From Amycolatopsis pittospori (lineage in GTDB: Bacteria > Actinomycetota > Actinomycetes > Mycobacteriales > Pseudonocardiaceae), in assembly GCF_013870525.1 (NCBI RefSeq), contig NZ_JACBXD010000041.1:1-64000 (forward strand): a stretch of DNA of 64,000 bases, read 5' to 3'. The notes beneath the pieces were generated by a model. That model worked only from the letters and a program-made list of their open reading frames with translations. It was not told the DNA's origin and searched no databases. The position numbers were made by a program, and so were the translations under genes. Shown in pieces: positions 1 through 8,250 of the stretch; the first letter of the stretch is position 1; each line of letters begins with the position of its first letter.

Positions 1-284
1 AACGCGACCGCCGTCCCCGCCAGGAGGGCGGCGGCGTCAAGCCGACCCGTCAGCTGCCGATCGGCGAGCTCCCCGAGGAAGAGGCCATGCGCCGCTCGGA
101 GAAGATCGGCGCGAAGCAGCCGAAGCCCGAGTCCAAGTTCATGGAGCGCGCGGCCACCCAAGACGTCGAAGAGGACGCGGAGCACATCCGCCGCTACGGC
201 GTCGACGACAAGGACCTGTTCACCGACGAACGCATGGTTTCGCCCGACGTCATCGGTGACCACGGCAACCGGGAAGCGCGCTGA
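1..284 (+). CDS. C-terminal end of a probable type VII secretion (PPE-like) protein, partial
   Basis: The reading frame is open from the window edge to TGA at 282-284; its start lies outside. The visible 93 codons are hydrophilic and rich in Arg, Lys, Glu and Asp, ending in an acidic tail (DDKDLFTDERMV, then PDVIG). It lies 4 bp upstream of an EspG-family chaperone gene. In Pseudonocardiaceae the gene before espG commonly encodes a PPE-domain protein with a charged, low-complexity C-terminus, and the tail fits that pattern. This is inference from context and composition; the diagnostic N-terminal domain is not in the window. Confidence 0.55.
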   Translation, partial: RDRRPRQEGGGVKPTRQLPIGELPEEEAMRRSEKIGAKQPKPESKFMERAATQDVEEDAEHIRRYGVDDKDLFTDERMVSPDVIGDHGNREAR

Positions 285-288
285 CCCT

Positions 289-1059
289 GTGCCGAACGAC
301 ACCGGCAGCCTGGTGCTGTCCGCCCTCGAGTTCGAGATGCTCTGGGAAGCCGAACGGCTGCCCCGCCGCCATGTCGCACTCGACGTGCCGAGCCCCGGAA
401 CCACCCATTCGGAGCGGGCGGCCCTGATCGAAGAGGCCTGGGGATCCCTGCGCGAGCGCGGTCTCGCGCGGGGACACCAGGCGTCGAGCGAACTGGTCGA
501 CATGCTGAACCTGTTCGCGCACCCCCGGCTCGCGATCGACGTCTGGGTGTGGACCGACCGCGAGATCAAGGGACAGGCGGTCAGCGTCGGCAACCAGGCA
601 CTGCTCGGCGTGATCGACTCCGGCCAGGTGTGGCTCATCCCCGCGCGGGAAAGTTCCCTGGCCGAGGCCGCGGTGTCCGTCGCCGGCGACCTCGGCCCCG
701 GCGTCGGCCAGTCGATCAGCATCCCCCATGACGTCCTCCGCGATGCCGACGCCGCCGCCCGCGGCGACGCGAAAGCACTGGTCACCGCCCTGGAAGACCT
801 CGACGTCCCACTCTGGCAAGCCCAGGAAGTGGCGGGCATGCTGCTCGGCCAGGAGGCACGCGGCCAGTTCGGCATCGAACGCGCCGGCCGCGACGGCCGC
901 CCGCGCCGCGCCGACAACGTCGTCGCCTTCTACGACACGGACGCCGGCCGGTACCTGTTCCAGGTCGCGCGGAACCGCGACGGGCGGGACTGGGCGACCA
1001 TCACGCCCGCCGACAATCAGCTACTGGCGACGCGGATCCGGGAAGTGGCCGACTTCTGA
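289..1059 (+). CDS. ESX secretion-associated protein EspG-family chaperone
   Basis: 256 aa. EspG proteins are cytosolic chaperones that bind PE/PPE-type substrates and deliver them to the ESX (type VII) machinery. The family pattern is seen in the N-terminal VLSALEFEMLWE strand/helix, the central VWVWTDREIKG segment and the C-terminal FYDTDAGRYLF strand before a final basic helix. I prefer GTG at 289, which avoids overlap with the upstream gene and starts just before the conserved domain; GTG at 256 is an in-frame alternative that would overlap it by 29 bp. Its neighbours on both sides look like ESX substrates. Family assignment is fairly confident; the substrate is inferred from position. 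Confidence 0.75.
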   Translation: MPNDTGSLVLSALEFEMLWEAERLPRRHVALDVPSPGTTHSERAALIEEAWGSLRERGLARGHQASSELVDMLNLFAHPRLAIDVWVWTDREIKGQAVSVGNQALLGVIDSGQVWLIPARESSLAEAAVSVAGDLGPGVGQSISIPHDVLRDADAAARGDAKALVTALEDLDVPLWQAQEVAGMLLGQEARGQFGIERAGRDGRPRRADNVVAFYDTDAGRYLFQVARNRDGRDWATITPADNQLLATRIREVADF

Positions 1060-1076
1060 GTTACGTCCGACTTAAG

Positions 1077-1131
1077 AAGTTTCACCCCGATTCGGCCGTT
1101 TCACGAAACCGATATCGGCGGGGTGGAAGTT
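1077..1131. terminator. Imperfect hairpin after the EspG gene
   Basis: The segment ending in TTTCACCCCG (about 1080-1089) pairs imperfectly with CGGGGTGGAAG (about 1119-1129), and a small inner hairpin GTTTC-ac-GAAAC sits between them. It starts about 18 bp after the EspG stop and lies 118 bp before the next gene, so a terminator is the simplest reading. No U tract follows, as is usual for actinomycete terminators. Confidence 0.4.
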
Positions 1132-1248
1132 GGCGTGGAACCGCACACGGCCCGCTGTCGAGGTCTTACAGTATGCGCGGGAACCGTCCTGATCGGCTGC
1201 GCGTCTGATCGGGCGGACACAAGTTTTCCGTGAAGGGGATGACGAATC

Positions 1249-1560
1249 GTGCCTGTGTACGACCCGGATTCCATGGGGATCGCCGCCGGTCAGGTGGAGA
1301 AGCTCAAGGACGAGTTCGAGAAGACCAAAAAAGGCGTCACCGGCATGGATGACGAGAAGGAAAGCCCCTTCGGCGGAGTGGACGAGCACGGCGATGCGCA
1401 TGGCGCCGTCGGTAAGTTCAAGCAGGGCGTCCACAGCGAATTCGATTCGGCCGGTCAGCTGATGGAGGCCACGGCCTTTGTGCTGCGAAAGGCGGCAGGG
1501 CTGATCGAGGAGACCGAAGCGGTGCACGTGGACAACCTGAAGGTGCACGGAGAGCTGTGA
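1249..1560 (+). CDS. Small ESX/WXG100-like secreted protein
   Basis: 103 aa, GTG start, with a purine-rich GAAGGGGAT ribosome-binding region just upstream. Mostly helical, with a charged helix around residues 15-30 (QVEKLKDEFEKTKKGV), a central loop and a second helical half ending AAGLIEETEAVHVDN. There is no signal peptide. Size, two-helix layout and position between an EspG gene and a WXG100 fusion fit the ESX substrate families (EspC/DUF2580-like). No clear WXG motif is present, so the exact family is uncertain. It probably pairs with, or is co-secreted with, the next gene product. Confidence 0.6.
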   Translation: MPVYDPDSMGIAAGQVEKLKDEFEKTKKGVTGMDDEKESPFGGVDEHGDAHGAVGKFKQGVHSEFDSAGQLMEATAFVLRKAAGLIEETEAVHVDNLKVHGEL

Positions 1561-1604
1561 CGATTCGGCCGGCCTGGGGGCCGTACGGCAAGGGGGCTTG
1601 AGCA

Positions 1605-2726
1605 GTGGGTTTGAACGGTGTCGGCGCCGGCACTCCGGACGGCTGGGGTGAACTCGTCAAGAAGTCCGACCAGGTCGCCAAGGTGAACCTGGACGCCATT
1701 CACAATGCTTCGGTCCAGTTCAAGAAGGCCGCTGACAACGCCGGTGACCACAGTGCGGCCTTGACTCGGTCGACGGACGCGCTGAACGGCGGCGTCTGGA
1801 ACGGACCGGCGGCGGACGCCTTCTTCGAGTACGTCAAGTCCATCACCAAGGCCGGGCAGAACGTCGAAGCCCAGCTCGGCAAGGTGGTCGACGACCTCGA
1901 TCGCGTCCACACCGATCTCGGCAACATCAAGACCCAGGTCGCCGACGCCTACAAGGGTGCGGAAGAAGCCGTCAACGAGCGGAACACCCGGGCGGAGGCG
2001 GACAAGAACGCGGCGGTTCAAGCCGCCGCACAGGCCGAAAAGGATCACAAGCCGGCGCCCAGTCCTTCGGCCGCCGAGATCATCCAGAAGGCCAAGACGG
2101 ACATCAACACGATCACCAGCAATGCGGACACCCGGGTCAAGGGCCTGCTCGACCAGGCCAACACCATGATCAAGCAGTCCCAAGACCTGATGAAGAAGGA
2201 CATCGAGGGCGGCTACTCCAAGGTTCCCATGCCCGGTAAGGACGGCTCCGTCCCCAAGCGCACCGGCGGTCTCCACACCGGAGGTGGCGGTGGAGGAGGA
2301 GGCGGCGGTGGCGGTGGTGGGGGCGGCGGCCTCGGGCCGAGTGGCGGTCCGCCGTCGACGACGCCGCCGGGGAACGTCCAGCAGTGGATCCAGGAAGCCA
2401 TCAAGATCCTGCAGGCGGCCGGTATCCCGGTGACCGAGGCCGACATCAACAAGATCTGGACGATCATCGAGAAGGAGTCCGGCGGTAACCCCAACGCCAT
2501 CAACAACTGGGACTCCAACGCGGCGAAGGGCACTCCGTCCAAGGGGCTGATGCAGTGCATCGACCCGACCTTCAACGCGCACAAGCTTCCCGGGCACGAC
2601 GACATCTACAACCCGATCGACAACATCATCGCGGGCGTGCGGTACACGTTCTCGCGGTACGGCGGGTTCGAGGGGCACCCGGGTCTGAAGTCGATGGCCG
2701 GTGGCGGCGGCTACCAGGGCTACTGA
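1605..2726 (+). CDS. WXG100-type protein fused to a lytic transglycosylase (SLT) domain
   Basis: 373 aa, GTG start with AGGGGG at 1591-1596. Residues about 1-115 form a WXG100-like helical hairpin (NGGVWNGPAADAFFEYV carries the W-x-G turn). A charged coiled segment follows to about 220, then a run of some 19 glycines with one serine break, then a lytic transglycosylase fold from about 255. The catalytic Glu lies in WTIIEKESGGNPNAIN, followed by SKGLMQ and YNPIDNIIAGVRY. It has no Sec signal, so export through the ESX machinery by the N-terminal domain is inferred. Its likely job is cutting peptidoglycan, either for secretion-apparatus assembly or as an antibacterial effector. Confidence 0.85.
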   Translation: MGLNGVGAGTPDGWGELVKKSDQVAKVNLDAIHNASVQFKKAADNAGDHSAALTRSTDALNGGVWNGPAADAFFEYVKSITKAGQNVEAQLGKVVDDLDRVHTDLGNIKTQVADAYKGAEEAVNERNTRAEADKNAAVQAAAQAEKDHKPAPSPSAAEIIQKAKTDINTITSNADTRVKGLLDQANTMIKQSQDLMKKDIEGGYSKVPMPGKDGSVPKRTGGLHTGGGGGGGGGGGGGGGGGLGPSGGPPSTTPPGNVQQWIQEAIKILQAAGIPVTEADINKIWTIIEKESGGNPNAINNWDSNAAKGTPSKGLMQCIDPTFNAHKLPGHDDIYNPIDNIIAGVRYTFSRYGGFEGHPGLKSMAGGGGYQGY

Positions 2727-2730
2727 GTCG

Positions 2731-2994
2731 TGAGTGGTAAGGACGGTTCCAACCCAATGCCACGTAGCTTGAGTTGATCTTGGGTGGGTCTCGATCGTCA
2801 CCATGGAGGTGCTCGGCTGGGTGGTGAAGGCCTCCTTGCCTACCTTGAGGGTAGTGAAGGAGGCCTTCATGGACGCGCGATCCGACATGCCATGTTCGCC
2901 CAGTCGCACCCCGGGTTCGATGCCGGCGACTCATCCAGCTCGAAAGATCGACTCAAGCTAGGTGGCATTGCGTTCTAACCGTCCTTACCGCTCA
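2731..2994. repeat. Long inverted-repeat element with nested inner hairpin
   Basis: The left arm (2731-2781, starting TGAGTGGTAAGGACGG) matches the reverse complement of 2941-2994 (TGAGCGGTAAGGACGG) at about 45 of 51 positions. Inside lies a perfect 13-bp stem, TGAAGGCCTCCTT at 2824-2836 with AAGGAGGCCTTCA at 2857-2869, with a smaller CTACC/GGTAG stem in its loop. The element fills the space between two convergent genes. The last three bases of the right arm (2992-2994) are the stop codon of the monooxygenase gene. No ORF inside looks real. It resembles a non-autonomous palindromic (MITE-like) element and could act as a bidirectional terminator. Confidence 0.8.
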
Positions 2995-4179
2995 AGAGTA
3001 ATCCTTCAGTGCCAACGCGTTCGAGGCCTCGGTCAGCGGGCGCATGGCCGCCTTCATCACCCGCGATCGGAACGGCAGATAACGCAGCGCCCGCAGGGAC
3101 TGGATCTGCCTCCACTGCGCGAACCTCGTCTGCTTCCGCTGGTTCAGTGACGCCAGCGCTTGGTTCTGTAGCACGAACGGCCGGATTTCCCTTTCGTACG
3201 AGGCAAAGGCCGAACGATGGTCGCGAGTGGAAGCCAGTGATCCCGCGAGCACATAAGCTCCGACGAGCGCCAAACTGGTTCCCTGTCCCGAAAGCGGCGA
3301 CGGGCCGTAGCCGGCATCGCCGACTAGGGCGACCCGTCCTTCGGTAAAGCGGTCCATCCGGATCTGCGTCATCGAATCGAAGTACAGCTCACTCGACGTC
3401 ATTTCCCGGAGCAGTCGCGGCACTTCCCAGCCCTGGTCCGCGAACAGATCGGCGATCAGTTTCCGTTGCTGCTCGACGTCATGGCGGTCGAAGTCGAGTT
3501 CCGGCGACTGGAAGCCGAGCATCGCTCGCGCCTCCGTGTTGCCTCGCGCGCTGTAGACGCCGGCCATTTTCCCGGGCGTCATATGGAAAGTCTGCCAGTG
3601 GTCCAGGTCCAGGAAGTTCGGAATGGTGAACACCGCCAGGTAGGTGTCCAGGTAGTGCGAAAACTGTTTCTCCGCACCGAAAATCAGTGACCGGACGGCT
3701 GAATGCTGGCCGTCCGCGCCGACGACGAGGTCGAAGTCCCGGGCTTCGCCGCGAGCGAAGGTGACCCGTGTGCCGTCGGCATCCTGCGTGATCCCGGTGA
3801 TCCAGTCGCCGTAGACGTACTCGACGCCTTCCTGTGCGACGGACGCCAGTGTGTCCGTGAGGTCGTCCCGCAGGATCTCGACGTCGTCGCTGTCGGTGAG
3901 ACCAGCGGTCAGCGTGTGTTCGGTGACCTTCACCAGGGTCTTCCCGGCCCCGTTCACGAAGGACATCCCGCGCATGTCCGTGCTCAGTTCCCGGACGCGC
4001 CCGAGCAGGCCCATCCGGTCGACGACGCCGAGCGCCGTGCCGCGGATGTCGACGGCGTGCCCGCCGGAGCGCGGTTCCGGGGCGCGCTCGACGACGGTCG
4101 GCGCGAAGCCGTGGCGACGCAGCCAGTAAGCGAGCGTCGTTCCGGCGATCCCCGCGCCCGAAATCAGCACCTTCTGCAT
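2992..4179 (-). CDS. FAD-dependent aromatic-type monooxygenase
   Basis: 395 aa, group A flavoprotein monooxygenase (PHBH/TetX-like). Seen: N-terminal Rossmann motif GAGIAGTTLAYWLRRHG (residues about 7-23), the VVGADGQHSAVR (DG) motif mid-protein and the LVGDAGYGPSPLSGQG (GD) motif that binds FAD ribityl/NADPH. Such enzymes hydroxylate aromatic or polyketide substrates; the substrate here is unknown. The ATG at 4179 has a good AGGGGAG site; an upstream TTG in frame is less likely. It is divergent from a GntR-TetR fusion regulator that probably controls it. The stop codon is formed by the end of the neighbouring inverted repeat. Confidence 0.85.
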   Translation of the reverse strand: MQKVLISGAGIAGTTLAYWLRRHGFAPTVVERAPEPRSGGHAVDIRGTALGVVDRMGLLGRVRELSTDMRGMSFVNGAGKTLVKVTEHTLTAGLTDSDDVEILRDDLTDTLASVAQEGVEYVYGDWITGITQDADGTRVTFARGEARDFDLVVGADGQHSAVRSLIFGAEKQFSHYLDTYLAVFTIPNFLDLDHWQTFHMTPGKMAGVYSARGNTEARAMLGFQSPELDFDRHDVEQQRKLIADLFADQGWEVPRLLREMTSSELYFDSMTQIRMDRFTEGRVALVGDAGYGPSPLSGQGTSLALVGAYVLAGSLASTRDHRSAFASYEREIRPFVLQNQALASLNQRKQTRFAQWRQIQSLRALRYLPFRSRVMKAAMRPLTEASNALALKDYS

Positions 4180-4192
4180 GTGAACTCCCCTG

Positions 4193-4220
4193 TGTACGCT
4201 GTTTTGAAGCACTGCGTACA
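4193..4220. promoter_or_regulatory. Inverted repeat in the monooxygenase promoter region
   Basis: TGTACGC (4193-4199) and GCGTACA (4214-4220) form a perfect 7-bp inverted repeat with a 14-bp spacer, just upstream of the monooxygenase start. It is a candidate operator for the divergent GntR-TetR regulator. Binding is inferred. Confidence 0.4.
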
Positions 4221-4271
4221 ACGTATGAGTGCTGCGGCAACACCCCAGGAAAACAGGCTGGAAAACTCGAC

Positions 4272-4338
4272 TGCACTAGTGCGATCGGCCGGGAAAACCT
4301 GCTTCGGTCGGACGAAGAGGGCAGAAGTGCACTAGGGC
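4272..4338. promoter_or_regulatory. Repeated TGCACTAG motifs upstream of the GntR-TetR gene
   Basis: TGCACTAGTGC at 4272-4282 contains the perfect palindrome GCACTAGTGC, and TGCACTAGGGC recurs at 4328-4338, 14 bp before the regulator's ATG. Two copies of an 11-bp motif differing at one base, next to a DNA-binding protein gene, suggest autoregulatory operator sites. Confidence 0.45.
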
Positions 4339-4351
4339 AGGAGGAGGCGTC

Positions 4352-5266
4352 ATGACCGATCCGCCCTACCTACGGATCGCTACGGAGATCCGCCGCCGGA
4401 TCGCGGCCGGTGAGCTGCGCGAAGGTGAGAAGGTGCCGTCGACGCGTCAGATCGTCGCCGAGTGGGGTGTCGCGATGGCGACCGCGACCAAGGTCCTCGC
4501 CACCCTCAAACAGGACGGCCTGGTCGTCGCCAAATCCGGCAAAGGCACGGTCGTCGCGAGCCGCGGCCCGAAAGCGGCTCCGAAGGCCGCGCCGAAGACC
4601 GAGGCCGACCTGTCACGAGAGCGGGTGGTCAAGGCGGCGATCAGGATCGCGGACGCCGAGGGCATCCGTGCGCTCTCCATGCGCCGCATCGCGTCCGGTC
4701 TCGGGGTCGCCACGATGGCGCTTTATCGCCATGTCGCCGCGAAAGAGGAGCTGATCCTCGAGATGGCGGATGTCGCGCTCGGTGAGATCCGCTTCCCGGC
4801 CGATCCGCCCGCAGGCTGGCGGGCGCAGCTGGAGCTGATGGCCAGGGCCCAGTGGGCGTTGTTCCGGCGGCATCCCTGGCTCGCCCAGGCGCTCTCGGTC
4901 ACTCGGCCCCAACCGCTACCGAACCTGCTCCGCCACGCCGATTGGGCCACCCGCGCACTCGACGGCCACGGCCTTCCGGCGTCGACGATCATGTACGCGC
5001 ACATCACGATCTTCAACCACGTCCGCGGGATCGCGCTCAACTTCGAGGCCGAGACCGAGACCGAAGCGGGGACGGCGAGTTCGGTCGAGGACTGGCTGGC
5101 CCGGCAGGAACCGATCCTCTGGGACCTGGTCTCCGACGGGCGCTTCCCGAACTTCGCCGGCGTCGTCAGCCGCGCTCCGTTCGACTACGACCTCGACACG
5201 CTCTTCGAGTTCGGCCTTCAACGCCTCCTCGACGGCTACGCGGTTCTCCTCGCGAAGGCGAGTTAG
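4352..5266 (+). CDS. GntR-TetR fusion transcriptional regulator
   Basis: 304 aa with two DNA-binding domains. Residues about 1-72 are a GntR winged helix (LRIATEIRRRIAAGELREGE, then PSTRQIVAEWGVAMATATKV). A Lys/Ala/Pro linker (about 73-90) leads to a TetR helix-turn-helix (about 95-140; SMRRIASGLGVATMALYRHV) and a TetR-type C-terminal ligand domain. It has a good GGAGGAGG site. Such fusions occur widely in actinomycetes and commonly control an adjacent oxidoreductase or transporter. The divergent monooxygenase and shared operator-like repeats make it the likely target; the ligand is unknown. Confidence 0.85.
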   Translation: MTDPPYLRIATEIRRRIAAGELREGEKVPSTRQIVAEWGVAMATATKVLATLKQDGLVVAKSGKGTVVASRGPKAAPKAAPKTEADLSRERVVKAAIRIADAEGIRALSMRRIASGLGVATMALYRHVAAKEELILEMADVALGEIRFPADPPAGWRAQLELMARAQWALFRRHPWLAQALSVTRPQPLPNLLRHADWATRALDGHGLPASTIMYAHITIFNHVRGIALNFEAETETEAGTASSVEDWLARQEPILWDLVSDGRFPNFAGVVSRAPFDYDLDTLFEFGLQRLLDGYAVLLAKAS

Positions 5267-5275
5267 CCTCACCCC

Positions 5276-6463
5276 ATGTCGTTTCCCGGTCCCGCCGCTC
5301 GGTCCGACGTCCCGCCGTTCCATGTCATGGACGTCCTTTCGGCCGCGCAGGCAAGGCAGCGCAGCCACGGCGATCTGATCCCGATGGTCGCGGGCCAGCC
5401 GTCCGCGCCCGCGCCGCGGCCGGTGCTCGAAGCGGCACAGCGCGCGCTGAAGGACCAGAACCTCGGCTACACCGTGCAACTCGGCATCCCCGAACTGCGC
5501 GAAGCCGTGGCGGCGCATTACAACCGCACGTATCCGGTCGACGTGAGCCCGCAGGACGTCATCATGACCACCGGCTCTTCCGGCGGTTTCCTGCTTTCGT
5601 TCCTCAGCGCGTTCGAGGCGGGCGACCGCGTCGCGATGGCGCGTCCCGGTTACCCGGCCTACCGCAATCTGCTGAAGGTGCTCGGTTGCGAGGTCGTCGA
5701 GTTCGCCACCGGGCCCGAGACGAACTTTCAGCCGACCGTCGCACTGCTCGACGAACTGGGCCCGGTCAAGGGACTCATCGTGGCCAGCCCGAGCAATCCG
5801 ACCGGCACGGTCCTACCACCGGGTGAACTCGCTGCGATCAGCGGCTGGTGCGCGTCACGCGGGGTGCAGTTGATCAGCGACGAGATCTACCACGGGATCT
5901 CCTACGGCAGCGAGCTCGACTGCGCGTGGCAGTACGGGAACGAAGCGCTCGTCCTCGGCTCGTTCTCCAAGTACTTCGCCATGACCGGCTGGCGGCTCGG
6001 CTGGATGCTCGCGCCGCAGCGGCTGCATCGCGCGATCGACGTCCTGACCGGCAACTTCACCATCTGCCCGCCCGCGGTCTCCCAGCACGCGGCCGTGGCG
6101 GCGTTCACCCAGGAGTCGTACGCGGAGGCCGACGGACACGTCGAGCGCTACCGCGAGAACCGCGATGCGCTCTTCACCGGCCTCAAGTCCATCGGCATCG
6201 ACAATCTCGCACCCGCCGAAGGCGCCTTCTACGCTTACGCGGACGTCTCCGCGTACACGACTGACAGCCTCAGCTGGTGCCAGCGTCTCCTCGCCGACAC
6301 CGGTGTCGCGATCGCTCCCGGGATCGACTTCGACCCTGTCGACGGAGGCAAGTTCGTGCGGTTCTCGTTCGCGGGCGCGCGTGAAGAGATCGACGAAGGC
6401 GTCCGCAGGCTCGGCGACTGGCTCGGCTCTCAGGGGGAACCCGGAATTCTCCCTGAACGTTAG
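5276..6463 (+). CDS. PLP-dependent aminotransferase, class I/II
   Basis: 395 aa, fold-type I aspartate/alanine aminotransferase family. Seen: TTGSSGGFLLSF for cofactor binding, PSNPTGTV, SDEIYHGISY, and the Schiff-base Lys near residue 232 in SFSKYFAMTGWRLGW, then the C-terminal substrate-binding VRFSFA. It starts 9 bp after the regulator's stop, so the two may be co-transcribed. The amino donor and acceptor cannot be told from sequence. Confidence 0.85.
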   Translation: MSFPGPAARSDVPPFHVMDVLSAAQARQRSHGDLIPMVAGQPSAPAPRPVLEAAQRALKDQNLGYTVQLGIPELREAVAAHYNRTYPVDVSPQDVIMTTGSSGGFLLSFLSAFEAGDRVAMARPGYPAYRNLLKVLGCEVVEFATGPETNFQPTVALLDELGPVKGLIVASPSNPTGTVLPPGELAAISGWCASRGVQLISDEIYHGISYGSELDCAWQYGNEALVLGSFSKYFAMTGWRLGWMLAPQRLHRAIDVLTGNFTICPPAVSQHAAVAAFTQESYAEADGHVERYRENRDALFTGLKSIGIDNLAPAEGAFYAYADVSAYTTDSLSWCQRLLADTGVAIAPGIDFDPVDGGKFVRFSFAGAREEIDEGVRRLGDWLGSQGEPGILPER

Positions 6464-6549
6464 GCAGAACGAAGGCGATCAAGAGCTCAGCCTGACAACC
6501 TGGACTCACCGGGCCCGCATGGGCCACGGTGAGGCAATCGGAGGAAGCC

Positions 6550-6732
6550 ATGTTCTGGAAGATCGTCGGAGGACTGATCCTGGCGTGGGTGGCCTTCATG
6601 GTGCTCGGGTCCGTGCTCGGTTTTCTCGTGAAGGCCGTCTTTTGGATCGCCGTCATCGGCGGTGCGGTCTTCCTCGGCACGGCCGCGTACGGCGCCATCA
6701 AGGGCAAGAAAGCCCCGAAGCAGCTTCGCTGA
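6550..6732 (+). CDS. Small two-helix membrane protein
   Basis: 60 aa beginning MFWKIVGG, with a strong GGAGGAA site just upstream. Two hydrophobic helices (about residues 4-27 and 29-50) are joined by a single Lys and followed by a basic tail KGKKAPKQLR, suggesting a hairpin in the membrane with the basic tail in the cytoplasm. It resembles the short uncharacterised actinobacterial membrane proteins. No function can be assigned. Confidence 0.6.
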   Translation: MFWKIVGGLILAWVAFMVLGSVLGFLVKAVFWIAVIGGAVFLGTAAYGAIKGKKAPKQLR

Positions 6733-6742
6733 GCAGCGAAAG

Positions 6743-7570
6743 CTAGGGCTTGCGCGCCACCCCGCCGAGTGACGTGAGGTTCACGGGCGAGAGCGGGGTG
6801 AAGCGCGGGCCGTCCGGCCACCACAGGTGCGGGTACGTCAGCCCGGGGTCGACGAGTTCGAGTCCGTCGAAGAGCGACTCGATCTCCTCGCGTGTGCGGA
6901 ACATCGTGTCGAGTCCCGTACCGCTGAAGCGCTTCTCGAGTGACGTCGCGACGTCGGCGGCTTCGGAGCCGTCGGCCGGGTTGTGCTGGTGAAGCAGCAC
7001 GACGAACGAGCCCGGGGCCAGCGCGTCGACGTAGGTGCGGACGATCTCGCGTGCCTCGTCCAGGTCCTGGATGTGGTGGATGATCGCGCACAGGATGAGC
7101 CCGGCGGGCCGGTCGAAGTCCAACCGGTGGGTGCGGGAAAGGTCCTCGATGACCTTGGCCGGCTCGGTCAGGTCGTAGCCCGCCATATGCGCGAAGTCGT
7201 TCGCCGCGAGCACGGCGCGGCCGTGTGCCTGGACCACCGGGTCGTGGTCGACGTAGACGACCTCCGCCTCGGGGTTGTACCGCTGCGCGACCCGGTGCGT
7301 GTTGTCCACGGTCGGGAAGCCGGAGCCGAGGTCGAGGAACTGGTCGAGCCCGGCCCTGTCGGTCAGGTAGCGCACGGTGCGGACCAGCCAGTGCCGGACC
7401 TCTTTGGCCATGACCTGCGCCTCCGGCGCGAGCTCCAGGATCTGCCGCAGCACCACCCTGTCGGCCTCGTAATTGTCGTGCCCGCCCATCAGGGCATCGA
7501 AGACCCGCGCGATGCTCGGCCGGTCGAAATCGACGGGCACGATCGGACGCCGCTCGTCTAAACCTGGCAT
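6743..7570 (-). CDS. SAM-dependent methyltransferase, DUF574 (Methyltransf_19) family
   Basis: 275 aa from ATG 7570 (an in-frame GTG lies 6 bp upstream). The conserved opening SIARVFDALMGGHDNYEADR and motif I FLDLGSGFPT, followed by VVYVDHDPVV, are typical of this actinomycete-expanded family. The C-terminus has WWPDGPRFTP. A paralogue lies at 40349-41182, and both are convergent with their upstream neighbour. Family members are often linked to XRE/DUF397 pairs, as the second copy is. The substrate is unknown. Confidence 0.85.
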   Translation of the reverse strand: MPGLDERRPIVPVDFDRPSIARVFDALMGGHDNYEADRVVLRQILELAPEAQVMAKEVRHWLVRTVRYLTDRAGLDQFLDLGSGFPTVDNTHRVAQRYNPEAEVVYVDHDPVVQAHGRAVLAANDFAHMAGYDLTEPAKVIEDLSRTHRLDFDRPAGLILCAIIHHIQDLDEAREIVRTYVDALAPGSFVVLLHQHNPADGSEAADVATSLEKRFSGTGLDTMFRTREEIESLFDGLELVDPGLTYPHLWWPDGPRFTPLSPVNLTSLGGVARKP

Positions 7571-7671
7571 GGACACCTACCGGGGTAACTCGGTTCGGGA
7601 CGCTTCCACCTTAGGTCATCAACTTCACCGCGTGTAAGCGGATGAGCGGCGAGGGTGAGATCTCCGCCCGA

Positions 7672-8250
7672 TCAGCCGAGTGCGGATTCGGCGGTTTCCA
7701 CGCCCAGCCAGCGTTCCGCCTTCATCCCCACAGCTCGCGCACCGTCCACATTGGACTGCCGATCGTCGAAGAACAGGCAGTCGGCCGGATCGGCGCCGAG
7801 TTCGCCGAGCAGGATCCGGTAGATCTTCGCGTCGGGCTTCAGACAGCCGAGATCGCCGGAAAAGAGCTTCACGCGGAACAGGTTCGCCCATTCCTGCTCG
7901 CGGACCCAGCGGCCGAAGGTCGACGACGCGTTGGAGAGCAGCGCGAGCGCGGCGCCTGCCTCGTGCAGGCCTTCCAGCAGTTCCATGACCGCCGGTTCGA
8001 GGTGCGTCCAGCCTTCGACGTCGATCCGGGTCAGTTCGTCGGCGAAGGCCTGGTCGACGGGGACGTTCAGGGCGCGTCCCACGCTCTGCCAGTACTCGAG
8101 GTCCGAGCCGCCGGAGTCGTAGCGGACCCGCTCGGCCCAGTAGTGCGGCTCGAACTCGGCGAGGTCGAGGCCGAACGCCTCGGCCAGTTTCGGCTTGGCG
8201 TCGGTGTGCTCGCTGATGACGTCGCCGTAGTCGAAAACGATCCAGTTCAT
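7672..8250 (-). CDS. HAD-family hydrolase (HAD-IA)
   Basis: 192 aa. Motif I is IVFDYGDV: Asp7 nucleophile with Gly9 instead of the second Asp, a variant also found in YihX/epoxide-hydrolase-like HADs. Motif II is ALLSNAS, motif III has the Lys of CLKPDAKIY, and motif IV is FFDDRQSNVDGA. A helical cap lies between motifs I and II. The substrate, probably a small phosphorylated metabolite, is unknown. It overlaps the upstream aldolase gene by 4 bp (ATGA), so the two are translationally coupled. Confidence 0.8.
   Translation of the reverse strand: MNWIVFDYGDVISEHTDAKPKLAEAFGLDLAEFEPHYWAERVRYDSGGSDLEYWQSVGRALNVPVDQAFADELTRIDVEGWTHLEPAVMELLEGLHEAGAALALLSNASSTFGRWVREQEWANLFRVKLFSGDLGCLKPDAKIYRILLGELGADPADCLFFDDRQSNVDGARAVGMKAERWLGVETAESALG

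Noticed and set aside
2284..2336. Frameshift-prone GGT/GGC run breaking the WXG100-SLT gene
   Set aside because: The run is in frame and encodes a glycine linker; the catalytic domain follows intact.
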